Origin: Paenibacillus arenilitoris
Lineage (GTDB): Bacteria; Bacillota; Bacilli; Paenibacillales; Paenibacillaceae
Direction: 5' to 3'
Assembly: GCF_014705655.1 (NCBI RefSeq)
Contig: NZ_JACXIY010000043.1
Span: 1 to 64,000, forward strand
DNA: 64,000 bases
Position 1 is the stretch's first letter. Each line of letters begins with the position of its first letter. The notes under the pieces are model-generated. The model searched no databases and had not been told where the DNA came from. It saw only the letters and a list, made by a program, of their open reading frames with translations. Made by a program: the position numbers and the translations under genes. Of this stretch, positions 19,062 to 32,383 are shown one piece after another.

Positions 19062-19271
19062 GTGGCATTTTTGGCTAAACTGAAGCAAGGCTTCGGTACG
19101 ACGTTTGGTTTTTTTGCCGACAGCTGGGCGGAACTGAAGAAGGTCCGCTGGCCGAATCGTAAAGAGTTGACAAGCTACTCGATCGTCGTTTTGCTTACGA
19201 TCACGTTTGTGACGATTTACTTCTGGCTTCTTGACATCGGGATCTCGTCTCTGGTTGAACTCATTGTTTAA
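19062..19271 (+). CDS. secE: SecE, preprotein translocase subunit
   Basis: Single-span subunit that clamps SecY in the Sec channel. 69 residues, the short Gram-positive form. A cytosolic amphipathic stretch includes ELKKVRWPNRKEL, the SecE signature, and one membrane helix follows (about 40-62). GTG 19062 sits 7 bases behind GGAGG; GTG 19056 is too close to it. Its partner secY is 30 kb downstream. Confidence 0.95.
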   Translation: MAFLAKLKQGFGTTFGFFADSWAELKKVRWPNRKELTSYSIVVLLTITFVTIYFWLLDIGISSLVELIV

Positions 19272-19295
19272 GAAGGGACCAATGGTGGATTTGTG

Positions 19296-19829
19296 ATGGA
19301 AAAAAGATGGTACGTCGTGCATACTTACTCCGGCTATGAGAACAAGGTAAAAGCCAATTTGGAGCGCCGGGTTGAATCGATGGGCATGGAAGATAAAATT
19401 TTCCGCGTCCTTGTTCCGATGGAAGATGAAGTGGTAGAGAAGGACGGCAAGAAGAAGACCGTCCAGCGCAAGGTCTACCCCGGCTACGTTCTGGTGGAAA
19501 TGGTTCAAACCGACGATTCGTGGTACGTTGTTCGCAATACGCCCGGCGTAACGGGATTCGTAGGGTCAACCGGGTCTGGTTCGAAGCCGACTCCTCTAAT
19601 GCCTGATGAAGTGGATCAGATTTTGAAACACATGGGCATGGAAGAGCCTAAGCCGAAGATCGAATTCGAGCTCAAGGAAACCGTCCGCGTCAAAGTAGGT
19701 CCATTTGCTGATTTCGTAGGTTCGGTAGAAGAAATTCTGCTCGACAAGGCGAAGCTGAAAGTTCATGTGAACATGTTTGGCAGGGAGACCCCGCTTGAGC
19801 TGGACTACACTCAAGTGGAGAAGATATAG
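19296..19829 (+). CDS. nusG: NusG, transcription elongation factor
   Basis: Binds RNA polymerase and modulates pausing and termination. 177 residues. The NGN domain begins WYVVHTYSGYENKVK. The KOW domain is C-terminal, with VGPFADFVGSVEEI. ATG 19296 gives the MEKRWYVV start seen in relatives; GTG 19293 is adjacent. It follows secE by 24 bp. Confidence 0.97.
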   Translation: MEKRWYVVHTYSGYENKVKANLERRVESMGMEDKIFRVLVPMEDEVVEKDGKKKTVQRKVYPGYVLVEMVQTDDSWYVVRNTPGVTGFVGSTGSGSKPTPLMPDEVDQILKHMGMEEPKPKIEFELKETVRVKVGPFADFVGSVEEILLDKAKLKVHVNMFGRETPLELDYTQVEKI

Positions 19830-19949
19830 CATCCGGTTTCCAAAATCAACGGATCATTCCGGTGAATGCTTCAAGAAGCGTAACGGCCGAGCCTTGCAAG
19901 ACGGCGTGTGCGGTTTACGCGCGGATTACCAAGTAAGGAGGTGTCATGC

Positions 19950-20375
19950 ATGGCAAAAAAGGTTATCAAGATGGTTAAATTGCAGGTTCCTGCGGGCAAA
20001 GCCAACCCGGCGCCGCCAATCGGTCCGGCACTCGGTCAAGCAGGCGTTAACATCATGGCGTTCTGTAAAGAGTTCAACGCTCGTACCGCGGATCAAGCAG
20101 GCTTGATTATTCCAGTCGTCATTACGGTATTCGAAGACCGTTCTTTCACTTTCGAGACCAAGACGCCGCCGGCGGCAGTGTTGCTCCGCGTAGCGGCAGG
20201 TATCGAGAAGGGTTCGGGCGAACCGAACAAGAAGAAGGTCGCTACGGTTAAACGCGACAAAGTTCGCGAAATCGCCGAGCAAAAAATGCCGGATCTTAAC
20301 GCAGCGTCCGTGGAAGCGGCAATGCGCATGGTTGAAGGCACGGCTCGCAGCATGGGCGTAACGATCGTCGACTAA
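19950..20375 (+). CDS. rplK: 50S ribosomal protein L11
   Basis: Forms the GTPase-associated centre with the L10-L12 stalk. 141 residues, standard. The N-terminal [21 protein letters not shown] is the family signature. ATG 19950 follows AAGGAGGTG. The 120-bp gap behind nusG holds no clear terminator, so the run from rpmG may continue. Confidence 0.97.
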   Translation: MAKKVIKMVKLQVPAGKANPAPPIGPALGQAGVNIMAFCKEFNARTADQAGLIIPVVITVFEDRSFTFETKTPPAAVLLRVAAGIEKGSGEPNKKKVATVKRDKVREIAEQKMPDLNAASVEAAMRMVEGTARSMGVTIVD

Positions 20376-20508
20376 TGCCGCTCGTCCTTCGGGGACGGCG
20401 CGCGGAACCTGCCGGAAGGCAGTTCGCTTTGCAAAGCATCGGCTTTGCGGGTGGGAGGATCATCCCTTAGGAGGATTTCCGCTATAACCACATGAGGAGG
20501 AACTAACA

Positions 20509-21201
20509 ATGGCTAAACACGGCAAGAAGTATTTGGAAGCCGCCAAGCTGATCGACGGCGAAGCGACATACGAGCCTTTGGAAGCGATCGAGCTTGTGAA
20601 GAAGGCGGCTACCGCGAAATTCGACGAGTCCGTCGAAGCTGCGGTGCGTTTGGGCGTAGACCCTCGTAAGCAAGACCAAGCCGTTCGCGGAGTAGTCGTA
20701 TTGCCGCACGGTACGGGTAAGACAAAACGCGTTCTCGTTTTCGCGAAAGGCGAAAAAGTGAAAGAAGCGGAAGCTGCAGGCGCTGACTATGTCGGCGATG
20801 CGGACATGATCAACAAAATCCAACAAGGATGGTTCGAATTCGACGTCTGCGTAGCGACGCCGGACATGATGGCCGAAGTTGGTAAGCTTGGACGGATTCT
20901 CGGCGGTAAGGGCTTGATGCCTAACCCGAAAGCCGGCACGGTAACGTTCGACGTTGCGAAAGCCGTTCAAGAAATCAAAGCCGGTAAAATCGAATACCGC
21001 CTTGACAAAGCAGGTCAAATCCACGCGCCAATCGGAAAAGTATCGTTCGACGCCGAGAAGCTGAACGAGAACCTCAAAGCATTGGTAGACGCGCTCAACC
21101 GGGCAAAACCGGCCGCGGCTAAAGGGGTTTACCTGAAAAACATTTCCGTTTCTTCGACGATGGGCCCTGGCGCTCGCGTCTCCACGGCGGTATACCGCTA
21201 A
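20509..21201 (+). CDS. rplA: 50S ribosomal protein L1
   Basis: Forms the L1 stalk near the E site and is often a translational repressor of its own operon. 230 residues. [17 protein letters not shown] and the late [11 protein letters not shown] stretch match the family. The ATG follows a strong GAGGAGG. The 130-bp gap behind rplK contains small GC hairpins that might be an L1 operator, but I cannot assign one. Confidence 0.97.
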   Translation: MAKHGKKYLEAAKLIDGEATYEPLEAIELVKKAATAKFDESVEAAVRLGVDPRKQDQAVRGVVVLPHGTGKTKRVLVFAKGEKVKEAEAAGADYVGDADMINKIQQGWFEFDVCVATPDMMAEVGKLGRILGGKGLMPNPKAGTVTFDVAKAVQEIKAGKIEYRLDKAGQIHAPIGKVSFDAEKLNENLKALVDALNRAKPAAAKGVYLKNISVSSTMGPGARVSTAVYR

Positions 21202-21216
21202 GAAACCGGAACCGAC

Positions 21217-21425
21217 ATTCGAATAAGCATACCGTAGACAGTAGGTGCCAGCAGGCTTAATTTCCTACCGAGGTGTTATGATAAAACGTTTGAAAGCAAC
21301 ATTCGATCCTATTGGGTTGATGCGCGATAACGACATCATGGCCTTCGCTTCGTCTGCGAAGGCCTTTCTCATGCATCGAGGCGTGGAAAGCCCGTCGTAT
21401 TAACGGAATGTATACTATTACGGGA
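21217..21425 (+). promoter_or_regulatory. L10 leader (autoregulatory mRNA structure)
   Basis: The stretch ACCGTAGACAGTAGGTGCC (about 21229-21247) and the following CTTAATTTCCTACCGAGGT match the conserved L10 leader of low-GC Gram-positives, where the L10-L12 complex binds its mRNA. A 9-bp hairpin, GGCCTTCGC/GCGAAGGCC (21340-21364), followed by TTTCT looks like the attenuator. Excess L10-L12 would lower rplJ-rplL expression. Confidence 0.85.
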
Positions 21426-21435
21426 GGTGTACAGT

Positions 21436-21933
21436 TTGGCTAACGCAAATATCATCCAAGAGAAACAACAAGCGGTACAAGAAATCGCAGCTAAAATCGC
21501 AGCGAGCTCCAGCACGGTTGTTGCCGACTACCGCGGATTGAACGTTGCGCAAGTAACTGAACTTCGGAAACAACTTCGTGAAGCGGGTGTTGACTTCCAA
21601 GTTTTGAAAAACTCGCTCGTTCGTCGCGCAAACGAAGGAACGGACTATGTCGCGCTTAACGACATTTTGACCGGTCCAACGGCTATTGCATTCGGCAAGG
21701 ACGACGCTGTCGCTCCGGCGAAAATCCTGAACGATTTCGCTAAGAAAAACGACGCCCTGAAATTGAAAGGCGGTATCGTTGAAGGCAAAGTCGTAAGCAT
21801 GGAAGAAGTTAAAGCCCTTGCGGAGCTTCCTTCCCGCGAAGGTTTGCTCTCGATGCTCCTATCCGTATTGCAAGCTCCAATGCGCAACTTCGCACTTGCG
21901 GTTAAAGCAGTCGGCGAGCAGAAAGAAGCTTAA
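21436..21933 (+). CDS. rplJ: 50S ribosomal protein L10
   Basis: Anchors L7/L12 dimers to the ribosomal stalk. 165 residues, the standard Bacillales length. The start is TTG at 21436, 8 bases behind GGAGG (21423-21427). GTG 21427 overlaps that site and is rejected. It contains [21 protein letters not shown], typical of the N-terminal rRNA-binding domain. It is controlled by the L10 leader. Confidence 0.96.
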   Translation: MANANIIQEKQQAVQEIAAKIAASSSTVVADYRGLNVAQVTELRKQLREAGVDFQVLKNSLVRRANEGTDYVALNDILTGPTAIAFGKDDAVAPAKILNDFAKKNDALKLKGGIVEGKVVSMEEVKALAELPSREGLLSMLLSVLQAPMRNFALAVKAVGEQKEA

Positions 21934-22030
21934 TCGCGAGCTCGCTCGCGTTCATGTCATGACGGACCGGCATCGGCCGGCCGCATAAGCAATGCCAAAA
22001 AAATAAACCCAAACATTCGGAGGTATAACC

Positions 22031-22393
22031 ATGTCTAAAGAGCAAATCTTAGAAGCCATTAAAGTTATGACCGTTCTTGAACTGAACGATCTCGTTAAAG
22101 CAATCGAAGAAGAATTCGGCGTAACGGCTGCAGCTCCAGTAGCAGTAGTTGGCGGCGGCGGCGCTGCAGAAGCGGCTGCTCAAACGGAATTCGACGTTAT
22201 CCTTACAAGCGCTGGCGCTTCCAAAATCAACGTAATCAAAGTCGTTCGCGAAATCACGGGTCTTGGCCTGAAAGAAGCGAAAGACCTGGTTGACAGCGCG
22301 CCTAAAGCGATCAAAGAAAAAGTCGCTCAAGACGAAGCTGACGCCGTCAAAGCTAAGCTTGAAGAAGCCGGCGCTGCTGTTGAAGTTAAGTAA
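22031..22393 (+). CDS. rplL: 50S ribosomal protein L7/L12
   Basis: Stalk protein that recruits translational GTPases. 120 residues. An N-terminal dimerisation domain is joined by an alanine/glycine-rich hinge (about 35-55) to the C-terminal factor-binding domain with [20 protein letters not shown]. Highly adapted codon use fits its high expression. The ATG follows GGAGG. Confidence 0.97.
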   Translation: MSKEQILEAIKVMTVLELNDLVKAIEEEFGVTAAAPVAVVGGGGAAEAAAQTEFDVILTSAGASKINVIKVVREITGLGLKEAKDLVDSAPKAIKEKVAQDEADAVKAKLEEAGAAVEVK

Positions 22394-22448
22394 TATCGCT
22401 TGAAATAAGAAAGCCGTTCATTTGCGCATAGCGTGGATACGGCTGGCG

Positions 22449-22482
22449 AGCCCCTTGAATCCGTCAGGTTTCAAGGGGTTCG
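22449..22482 (+). terminator. Stem-loop between rplL and the rsmC-like gene
   Basis: A 12-bp stem (GAGCCCCTTGAA/TTCAAGGGGTTC with one G-U pair) closes a 10-base loop. It is not followed by a T-run, so termination is uncertain. It may be an attenuator or an RNA processing site. Confidence 0.45.
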
Positions 22483-22524
22483 TTGCATGTTCGAGACTAA
22501 CTTTATTGGCGGGAGAGTGATCTT

Positions 22525-23124
22525 TTGTCGAATCATTATTACGCCCAGAGCCCGGACGCGAAGAGTAACCGCCATGTCCATGAGGTGACGCTCAGAGGTT
22601 TTTCCTTTCGGCTGACGACGGATGCCGGCGTGTTCTCCAAGTCGGGCGTCGATTACGGAAGCCGGGTATTAATAGACTCGCTCGAGCTTGAGCCAGGCGC
22701 GAAGGTGCTCGACGTCGGCTGCGGCTACGGTCCGATCGGCTTGACGGCGGCGAAGCTGGCGAGCTCCGGACATGTGACGATGATCGATATCAACGAGCGT
22801 GCGGTCGAGCTGTCGCGCGAGAACGCGAAGCTGAACGGAATCGGGAACGTAACCGTTTTGCAAAGCGATTTGTTCGAGGCGGTTCGTTCGCAAAGGTTCG
22901 ATGCGATCCTGACGAATCCGCCGATCCGCGCCGGGAAAGCCGTCGTACACCGGATTTTCGAGGAAGGGTACGAACTGCTGGAGCAAGGCGGCAGCATTTG
23001 GGTCGTCATTCAGAAGAAGCAGGGAGCGCCGTCGGCGGAAGCGAAGCTGGAATCGCTGTTCGGCGAAGTAGAAGAGGTTACGAAGGATAAAGGCTACCGT
23101 ATTTTTAGAGCTATAAAAGAGTAG
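22525..23124 (+). CDS. RsmC-like class I methyltransferase (YbxB)
   Basis: S-adenosylmethionine-dependent methyltransferase, probably acting on guanine N2 in 16S rRNA by family resemblance. 199 residues, only the catalytic half of E. coli RsmC. Motif I is VLDVGCGYGPIGL (about 60-72). Motif IV is NPP (about 131-133) with the following IRAGKAVVH. The start is TTG at 22525 after GGGAGAG. The position between rplL and rpoB is the same as ybxB in Bacillus. The substrate is inferred. Confidence 0.88.
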   Translation: MSNHYYAQSPDAKSNRHVHEVTLRGFSFRLTTDAGVFSKSGVDYGSRVLIDSLELEPGAKVLDVGCGYGPIGLTAAKLASSGHVTMIDINERAVELSRENAKLNGIGNVTVLQSDLFEAVRSQRFDAILTNPPIRAGKAVVHRIFEEGYELLEQGGSIWVVIQKKQGAPSAEAKLESLFGEVEEVTKDKGYRIFRAIKE

Positions 23125-23182
23125 TTGAAAGAATAATGGTCTAAGCGAAAACTTGTGTGAAAATGCGGTAAAATTTATTGAC

Positions 23183-23212
23183 TTGACTTTTCAGATGTGG
23201 TAGTATTATAAA
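23183..23212 (+). promoter_or_regulatory. Promoter upstream of rpoB
   Basis: TTGACT (23183-23188) precedes an AT-rich -10 region with TATTAT (23204) or TATAAA (23207-23212), spacer 15-18 bp. It leaves a leader of about 290 nt before rpoB. Confidence 0.6.
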
Positions 23213-23509
23213 ATGTCAGCATTAAATTGGGCTCAATCTCTTTAGTCAACTAAAATGTCAAGTGCGATTTTAGTGCGCGGAATGCATAAAATAATCGCAT
23301 TTGACGTATAATGTTTACGTTTTGGGCAAAATTACTTGATATGAGACTATCGCGTCCGCGCTGCGATCGGTTAACTGCCGGAACCTGCTCTTTTTTCGAA
23401 GCTATTCGATAAGGGCTTTTCTTTATTTGACAAGATAGGCGGCTGGTTCCGACTATGGTGACGCAGTAAGTATCGATGCTGTGATACAGACATGAGGGGT
23501 GAGGTTAAG
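23213..23509 (+). other. Long untranslated leader of rpoB
   Basis: No gene lies between 23125 and 23509. The leader has a dyad TTTAGT-CA-ACTAAA (23241-23254). CGGAACC (23379-23385) can pair with GGTTCCG (23445-23451), and GTATC/GATAC forms a hairpin near 23469-23486. A T6 run lies at about 23391, but I could not build a convincing intrinsic terminator before it. A second TATAAT near 23316 lacks a -35. Function unknown; attenuation of rpoBC is possible. Confidence 0.4.
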
Positions 23510-26500
23510 TTGGCAGGACAACTTGTTCAGTATGGTCGGCGCGCGCGCAGAAGCTACGCCAGGATCAACGAGGTGCTGGAAGTCCCGAACCTGATTGAAA
23601 TCCAACAAAAATCGTATGAGAAATTTTTGGACAGCGACTTGATCGAGCTGTTCCAGGACATTTCTCCGATTTCGGACTTTACGGGCAATCTATCGCTTGA
23701 GTTTATCGACTATAGCTTGGGCGAACCGAAATATTCGGTCGATGAATCGAAAGAGCGCGACGTGACGTACGCAGCTCCTTTACGCGTGAAGGTCAGGCTT
23801 TTCAATAAGGAGACCGGCGAAGTAAAGGAACAAGAAGTTTTCATGGGCGACTTCCCGCTAATGACCGAGACGGGCACGTTTATTATTAACGGAGCCGAAC
23901 GTGTCATCGTCAGCCAATTGGTTCGATCCCCGAGTGTGTACTTCAGCACGAAGGTTGATAAGAACGGGAAGAAAAACTACACGGCGACGGTTATTCCTAA
24001 CCGCGGCGCTTGGCTGGAGCTCGAGACCGATGCCAAGGACATCATCTACGTTCGTATCGACCGGACCCGGAAAATACCGGTAACGGTGCTTTTGCGTGCG
24101 CTTGGATTCGGAACTGACGCGGAAATTTTAGATTTGCTCGGCCATGACGAGTATATTCGCAACACGTTAGACAAGGATAACACGGATTCCACCGAGAAAG
24201 CGCTGATCGAAATTTACGAGCGCCTTCGTCCGGGCGAGCCGCCGACCCTCGATAACGCGAAGAGCTTGCTGGTCGCGCGATTCTTCGATCCGAAACGATA
24301 TGATCTGGCCAACGTAGGCCGTTACAAAATAAACAAAAAGCTTCACATCAAGAACCGCCTGTTCAATCAGCGGCTTGCTGAGAATCTGATCGATCCGGCG
24401 ACGGGCGAGATTATCGCCGAAACCGGTCAAATGATCGACCGCCGCCTTCTCGATGAGATTTTGGATAAGCTCGAGAAGGACGTAGGGTTCAAGACTTACC
24501 ATGTCGCGAACGGCGTTCTTGATGCCGATAGTATTCCACTGCAAGCGATCAGCGTATTCTCGCCTTACGACGAGAGCAAGGTCATTAAAGTCATCGCGAA
24601 CGGGAGCATCGATAAATCCGTCAAGCATATTACGCCGGCGGACATCATCGCTTCCATCAATTACTTTATTAACCTGCTGCACGGCGTAGGCAGCACGGAC
24701 GATATCGACCATCTCGGCAACCGCCGCCTTCGTTCGGTTGGCGAGCTGCTGCAGAACCAGTTCCGCATCGGTCTGTCCCGCATGGAACGCGTCGTTCGCG
24801 AGCGGATGTCCATTCAGGATGCGAATGCGATAACGCCTCAAGCATTAATTAACATTCGACCGGTTATCGCGTCGATTAAAGAGTTTTTCGGTTCCTCGCA
24901 GCTTTCCCAGTTCATGGACCAAACGAATCCGCTTGCCGAGCTGACGCATAAACGTCGTCTGTCGGCGCTCGGCCCGGGCGGTTTGACGCGGGAACGCGCG
25001 GGCTTCGAGGTTCGCGACGTCCATCACTCCCACTATGGGCGGATGTGTCCGATCGAGACGCCGGAAGGTCCGAACATCGGACTCATCAACTCCTTGTCCT
25101 CGTTCGCCCGCATCAACGAGTACGGCTTCATTGAAGCGCCTTACCGTTGGGTCGATCCGAAGACGGGCGTCGTGACGGATCAAATCTCGTATATGACCGC
25201 CGACGAGGAAGACAACTACGTCATCGCGCAGGCGAACGCGAAGCTGAATCAGGACAATTCGTTTGCGGAAGCGAACACGATCGTTCGTTACAATAAGCAA
25301 GCGGACAACATTCTGACGATGCCGAGCGAGCGCGTCGATTATATGGACGTATCGCCGAAGCAGGTCGTATCAGTCGCTACGGCGCTCATTCCGTTCCTTG
25401 AGAACGACGACTCCAACCGCGCGCTTATGGGATCGAACATGCAGCGGCAAGCTGTGCCTCTGCTCATTCCGAAGGCTCCATTCGTCGGAACGGGTATGGA
25501 GCATAAGGCGGCGAAGGACTCGGGCGTATGCGTCGTTTCCAAGTATGACGGCGTCATCGAACGCGCGTCCGCGAACGAAATTTGGCTGCGTCGCGTCGAG
25601 ACGATCGACGGCAAGCCGGTTACGGGCGATTTGGTGAAGCATAAGCTTCATAAGTTTATGCGCTCCAACCAAGGCACTTGCATCAATCAGCGTCCGCTTG
25701 TCCGCAAGGGCGACGTCATTAAGAAAGGCGACATTCTCGCCGACGGCCCTTCGACGGAGATGGGCGAATTGGCTCTGGGACGCAATGTCGTCGTTGCCTT
25801 CATGACGTGGGAAGGCTACAACTACGAGGATGCGATCTTGCTTAGCGAGAAGTTAGTGAAGGAAGATGTGTACACATCGATTCACATTGAAGAATATGAG
25901 TCCGAAGCTCGCGATACGAAGCTCGGACCGGAAGAAATTACGCGCGATATCCCGAACGTCGGCGAGGAAGCGCTCCGCAACCTCGACGAGCGCGGCATTA
26001 TCCGCGTTGGCGCGGAGATAAGCGCGGGCGACATTCTGGTCGGCAAGGTTACGCCGAAGGGCGTAACGGAGCTTACGGCGGAAGAAAGATTGCTTCATGC
26101 GATCTTCGGCGAGAAGGCTCGCGAGGTCCGCGATACGTCGCTTCGCGTGCCGCACGGTACGGACGGCATCGTCGTGGACGTGAAGGTGTTCACCCGCGAG
26201 AACGGCGACGAATTGCCGCCGGGCGTCAATCAGCTCGTTCGTGCCTATATCGCGCAGAAGCGGAAAATTTCCGAAGGCGACAAAATGGCGGGACGTCACG
26301 GCAACAAAGGGGTCATCGCCCGCATCATGCCGGAAGAGGATATGCCGTTCCTGCCGGACGGCACGCCGGTCGAAGTCGTTCTTAACCCGCTCGGCGTTCC
26401 TTCGCGGATGAATATCGGCCAGGCGCTCGAGGTTCACCTCGGCATGGCGTGCAAGCATCTCGGCATTCATGCCGCTACGCCGGTATTCGACGGCGCGCGC

Positions 26501-27055
26501 GAGAATGACGTTTTCGATACGATGGAAGAAGCCGGCATGCAGCGCAACGGCAAAACGATCCTGTACGACGGTCGCACGGGTGAGACGTTCGAACGTGAAG
26601 TGACCGTAGGCGTCATGTACATGATCAAGCTGGCGCACATGGTCGACGACAAGATCCATGCCCGTTCCACGGGTCCATACTCGCTCGTTACGCAGCAGCC
26701 GCTCGGCGGTAAAGCCCAGTTCGGCGGACAGCGCTTCGGCGAGATGGAGGTGTGGGCGCTCGAGGCTTACGGCGCCGCGTACACGCTGCAGGAGATTTTG
26801 ACCGTGAAATCCGACGACGTGGTCGGACGCGTCAAGACGTACGAATCGATCGTCAAGGGCGAGAACGTGCCGGAGCCGGGCGTTCCGGAATCGTTCAAAG
26901 TTTTGATCAAAGAGCTTCAGAGCTTGGGCATGGACGTCAAGATCCTGACCGAGAACGAGGAAGAGATCGAAATGAAGGAAATGGACGACGACGACGAGGC
27001 GACGGGCGACAAGCTCAACCTCAACTTGGAAGGCGCGGAAGTAGGCGCCGAATAA
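23510..27055 (+). CDS. rpoB: RNA polymerase beta subunit
   Basis: Catalytic beta subunit of RNA polymerase. About 1181 residues, full length. The start is taken as TTG 23510, giving the family N-terminus (L)[21 protein letters not shown] 23492 lacks a ribosome site. The rifampicin-pocket cluster reads [20 protein letters not shown] and [11 protein letters not shown], which is the wild-type sensitive sequence. The acidic C-terminal tail ([15 protein letters not shown]) is Firmicute-like. rpoC follows after 93 bp containing a perfect hairpin. Confidence 0.98.
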   Translation: MAGQLVQYGRRARRSYARINEVLEVPNLIEIQQKSYEKFLDSDLIELFQDISPISDFTGNLSLEFIDYSLGEPKYSVDESKERDVTYAAPLRVKVRLFNKETGEVKEQEVFMGDFPLMTETGTFIINGAERVIVSQLVRSPSVYFSTKVDKNGKKNYTATVIPNRGAWLELETDAKDIIYVRIDRTRKIPVTVLLRALGFGTDAEILDLLGHDEYIRNTLDKDNTDSTEKALIEIYERLRPGEPPTLDNAKSLLVARFFDPKRYDLANVGRYKINKKLHIKNRLFNQRLAENLIDPATGEIIAETGQMIDRRLLDEILDKLEKDVGFKTYHVANGVLDADSIPLQAISVFSPYDESKVIKVIANGSIDKSVKHITPADIIASINYFINLLHGVGSTDDIDHLGNRRLRSVGELLQNQFRIGLSRMERVVRERMSIQDANAITPQALINIRPVIASIKEFFGSSQLSQFMDQTNPLAELTHKRRLSALGPGGLTRERAGFEVRDVHHSHYGRMCPIETPEGPNIGLINSLSSFARINEYGFIEAPYRWVDPKTGVVTDQISYMTADEEDNYVIAQANAKLNQDNSFAEANTIVRYNKQADNILTMPSERVDYMDVSPKQVVSVATALIPFLENDDSNRALMGSNMQRQAVPLLIPKAPFVGTGMEHKAAKDSGVCVVSKYDGVIERASANEIWLRRVETIDGKPVTGDLVKHKLHKFMRSNQGTCINQRPLVRKGDVIKKGDILADGPSTEMGELALGRNVVVAFMTWEGYNYEDAILLSEKLVKEDVYTSIHIEEYESEARDTKLGPEEITRDIPNVGEEALRNLDERGIIRVGAEISAGDILVGKVTPKGVTELTAEERLLHAIFGEKAREVRDTSLRVPHGTDGIVVDVKVFTRENGDELPPGVNQLVRAYIAQKRKISEGDKMAGRHGNKGVIARIMPEEDMPFLPDGTPVEVVLNPLGVPSRMNIGQALEVHLGMACKHLGIHAATPVFDGARENDVFDTMEEAGMQRNGKTILYDGRTGETFEREVTVGVMYMIKLAHMVDDKIHARSTGPYSLVTQQPLGGKAQFGGQRFGEMEVWALEAYGAAYTLQEILTVKSDDVVGRVKTYESIVKGENVPEPGVPESFKVLIKELQSLGMDVKILTENEEEIEMKEMDDDDEATGDKLNLNLEGAEVGAE

Positions 27056-27065
27056 ACAGGCATGA

Positions 27066-27104
27066 CGGATTCCGTCTTCGGTCACGCGCCTTGGACGGAA
27101 TCCG
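27066..27104 (+). other. Perfect hairpin between rpoB and rpoC
   Basis: CGGATTCCGTC (27066-27076) and GACGGAATCCG (27094-27104) form an 11-bp perfect stem with a 17-base loop. No T-run follows, so it is probably not a terminator. It could be an RNase processing site or stabilise an mRNA end. Confidence 0.55.
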
Positions 27105-27148
27105 GCTATTAAGAGACACAGTCATACATGACGGAGGAGGGTTGCTCC

Positions 27149-30775
<3,627 letters not shown>

Positions 30776-30815
30776 TTTCCGCAGGATATCCTGCGCAAGA
30801 GATACAAGAATGCGA

Positions 30816-30875
30816 CGAAAGAGCGAACCGTTCATTCGCAGCCATAAAGGATGCGGCCTGGCGGCCGCTCTTTCG
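30816..30875 (+). terminator. Stem-loop behind rpoC
   Basis: CGAAAGAGCG (30816-30825) pairs perfectly with CGCTCTTTCG (30866-30875), enclosing a GCGGCC/GGCCGC hairpin. It is not followed by a T-run. A smaller CGCAGGATATCCTGCG palindrome lies just before it. Probably the 3' boundary of rpoBC, though intrinsic termination is unproven. Confidence 0.5.
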
Positions 30876-30934
30876 CCTGTTATTCGTTCATTGGCATTAA
30901 CCAAATGTTTGCAATCGAATATGCTTAAAGTTTC

Positions 30935-30964
30935 TTGACATCGGCCTAACCAAGGTGTTAATAT
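30935..30964 (+). promoter_or_regulatory. Promoter of the rplGB-rpsL-rpsG-fusA operon
   Basis: Consensus TTGACA (30935-30940) with TTAATA or TAATAT (30958-30964) at 17-18 bp, about 45 bp before the L7Ae-like gene. Confidence 0.75.
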
Positions 30965-31008
30965 ATCGAAGTGTGCCTAGTTGTGTGATCGCTTTAAGAG
31001 GTGATATC

Positions 31009-31239
31009 ATGCAATTCAAAGTCGGCGCGAAGCAGACGACGAAGATGCTCGAGCAGAATAGAGCAACCCTAGTCTATGTCGCGCGAGATGCAGATCCGCA
31101 GATGAAAGAGAAGATCGTTCATTTGTGCGAGCAGGGAGGCGTCCCCTACCAATGGGTCGATACGATGGAGCTCCTCGGGGAAACCTGCGGAATCGATGTC
31201 GGTGCCGCCATGGCAGCGCTCGTACCTGAAGAAGAATAA
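31009..31239 (+). CDS. rplGB: L7Ae-like K-turn RNA-binding protein (YbxF family)
   Basis: 76-residue protein of the L7Ae/L30e/S12e family that binds kink-turn RNA; its cellular role is not settled. ATLVYVARDADPQ and VPYQWVDTMELLGETCGID follow the fold, with the GxxCG-like region near the end. ATG 31009 has AAGAGGTG upstream; the longer frame from 30955 lacks one and overlaps the promoter. It precedes rpsL as ybxF does in Bacillus. Confidence 0.9.
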   Translation: MQFKVGAKQTTKMLEQNRATLVYVARDADPQMKEKIVHLCEQGGVPYQWVDTMELLGETCGIDVGAAMAALVPEEE

Positions 31240-31394
31240 GGGAATGACCGTTTTTGCTAGTTGATTGTTTTAAGAAGATTGACTGGCGGAAACTTTTGTT
31301 TGTTCTTTTATGAACCGCCTGGGTCTGTGGGCTTAACTTTTGGTAAAATGTCTACCTTAATAAAGACATTGAAATAAAGGAAGGGGGTGGCAAC

Positions 31395-31814
31395 ATGCCA
31401 ACAATTAACCAGCTGGTTCGCAAAGGCCGCCAAGCGAAAGTAGTGAAATCGAAATCGCCGGCATTGCAAAGAGGTTTCAACGCTCTGAAACGTGAGGCTA
31501 CGGACATTAGCGCTCCTCAAAAACGCGGTGTGTGCACTCGTGTAGGTACGATGACTCCTAAGAAGCCGAACTCCGCGCTTCGCAAATACGCTCGCGTACG
31601 CTTGACGAACCGCGTTGAGGTAACGGCGTACATTCCGGGTATCGGTCACAACCTGCAAGAGCACAGCGTCGTATTGATCCGCGGCGGACGGGTAAAAGAC
31701 CTTCCGGGTGTACGTTACCATATCGTTCGCGGCGCGCTTGACACTGCAGGCGTGAACAACCGTAACCAGGCTCGTTCCAAATACGGAACAAAGCGTCCTA
31801 AAGTTAAAAAATAA
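31395..31814 (+). CDS. rpsL: 30S ribosomal protein S12
   Basis: Decoding-centre protein. 139 residues. The streptomycin-relevant loops [13 protein letters not shown] and [13 protein letters not shown] both keep the wild-type lysines. The ATG follows AAGGGGGTGG. The 155-bp gap upstream contains GGCGG/CCGCC (about 31285-31320) and ATGTCT/AGACAT hairpins that could be a leader structure. Confidence 0.97.
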   Translation: MPTINQLVRKGRQAKVVKSKSPALQRGFNALKREATDISAPQKRGVCTRVGTMTPKKPNSALRKYARVRLTNRVEVTAYIPGIGHNLQEHSVVLIRGGRVKDLPGVRYHIVRGALDTAGVNNRNQARSKYGTKRPKVKK

Positions 31815-31883
31815 GCCGAATAACCCCATAGGGTTATCGCTATGCCAGTAATGGCTAATAATAGAAGAAAGGGGGACTTTCTC

Positions 31884-32354
31884 ATGCCACGCAAAGGTCC
31901 TGTAACGAAACGCGATGTGCTTCCGGATCCGGTTTACAATAGCAAACTGGTAACGCGCCTTATCAACCGTATCATGATCGACGGTAAAAGAGGTGTTGCA
32001 CAAACGCTGTTATACGATGCTTTCAAACTGATTCAAGAGCGCTCGGGTAAAGATCCGATGGAGGTTTTTGAAGCAGCTTTGAAAAACATTATGCCGGTTC
32101 TCGAGGTTAAAGCACGCCGTGTCGGCGGCGCTAACTACCAAGTGCCGATCGAAGTTAAACCGGAGCGCCGTACGGCTCTCGGTCTTCGTTGGCTCGTGAA
32201 CTACTCGCGCAACCGCGGCGAGAAGACGATGGAAGAGCGTCTTGCTGCCGAAATCCTGGATGCTTCCAATAACACTGGCGCATCGGTTAAGAAACGCGAA
32301 GATACGCACAAGATGGCTGAAGCGAACAAAGCGTTCGCTCATTACCGCTGGTAG
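31884..32354 (+). CDS. rpsG: 30S ribosomal protein S7
   Basis: Primary assembly protein of the 30S head and frequent translational repressor of the str operon. 156 residues. [18 protein letters not shown] at the start and the C-terminal AHYRW match the family. ATG 31884 follows AAGAAAGGGGGAC; ATG 31842 lies upstream in frame without support. Confidence 0.97.
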   Translation: MPRKGPVTKRDVLPDPVYNSKLVTRLINRIMIDGKRGVAQTLLYDAFKLIQERSGKDPMEVFEAALKNIMPVLEVKARRVGGANYQVPIEVKPERRTALGLRWLVNYSRNRGEKTMEERLAAEILDASNNTGASVKKREDTHKMAEANKAFAHYRW

Positions 32355-32383
32355 GATCTTCACAATCGAAGGGAGACATATTC

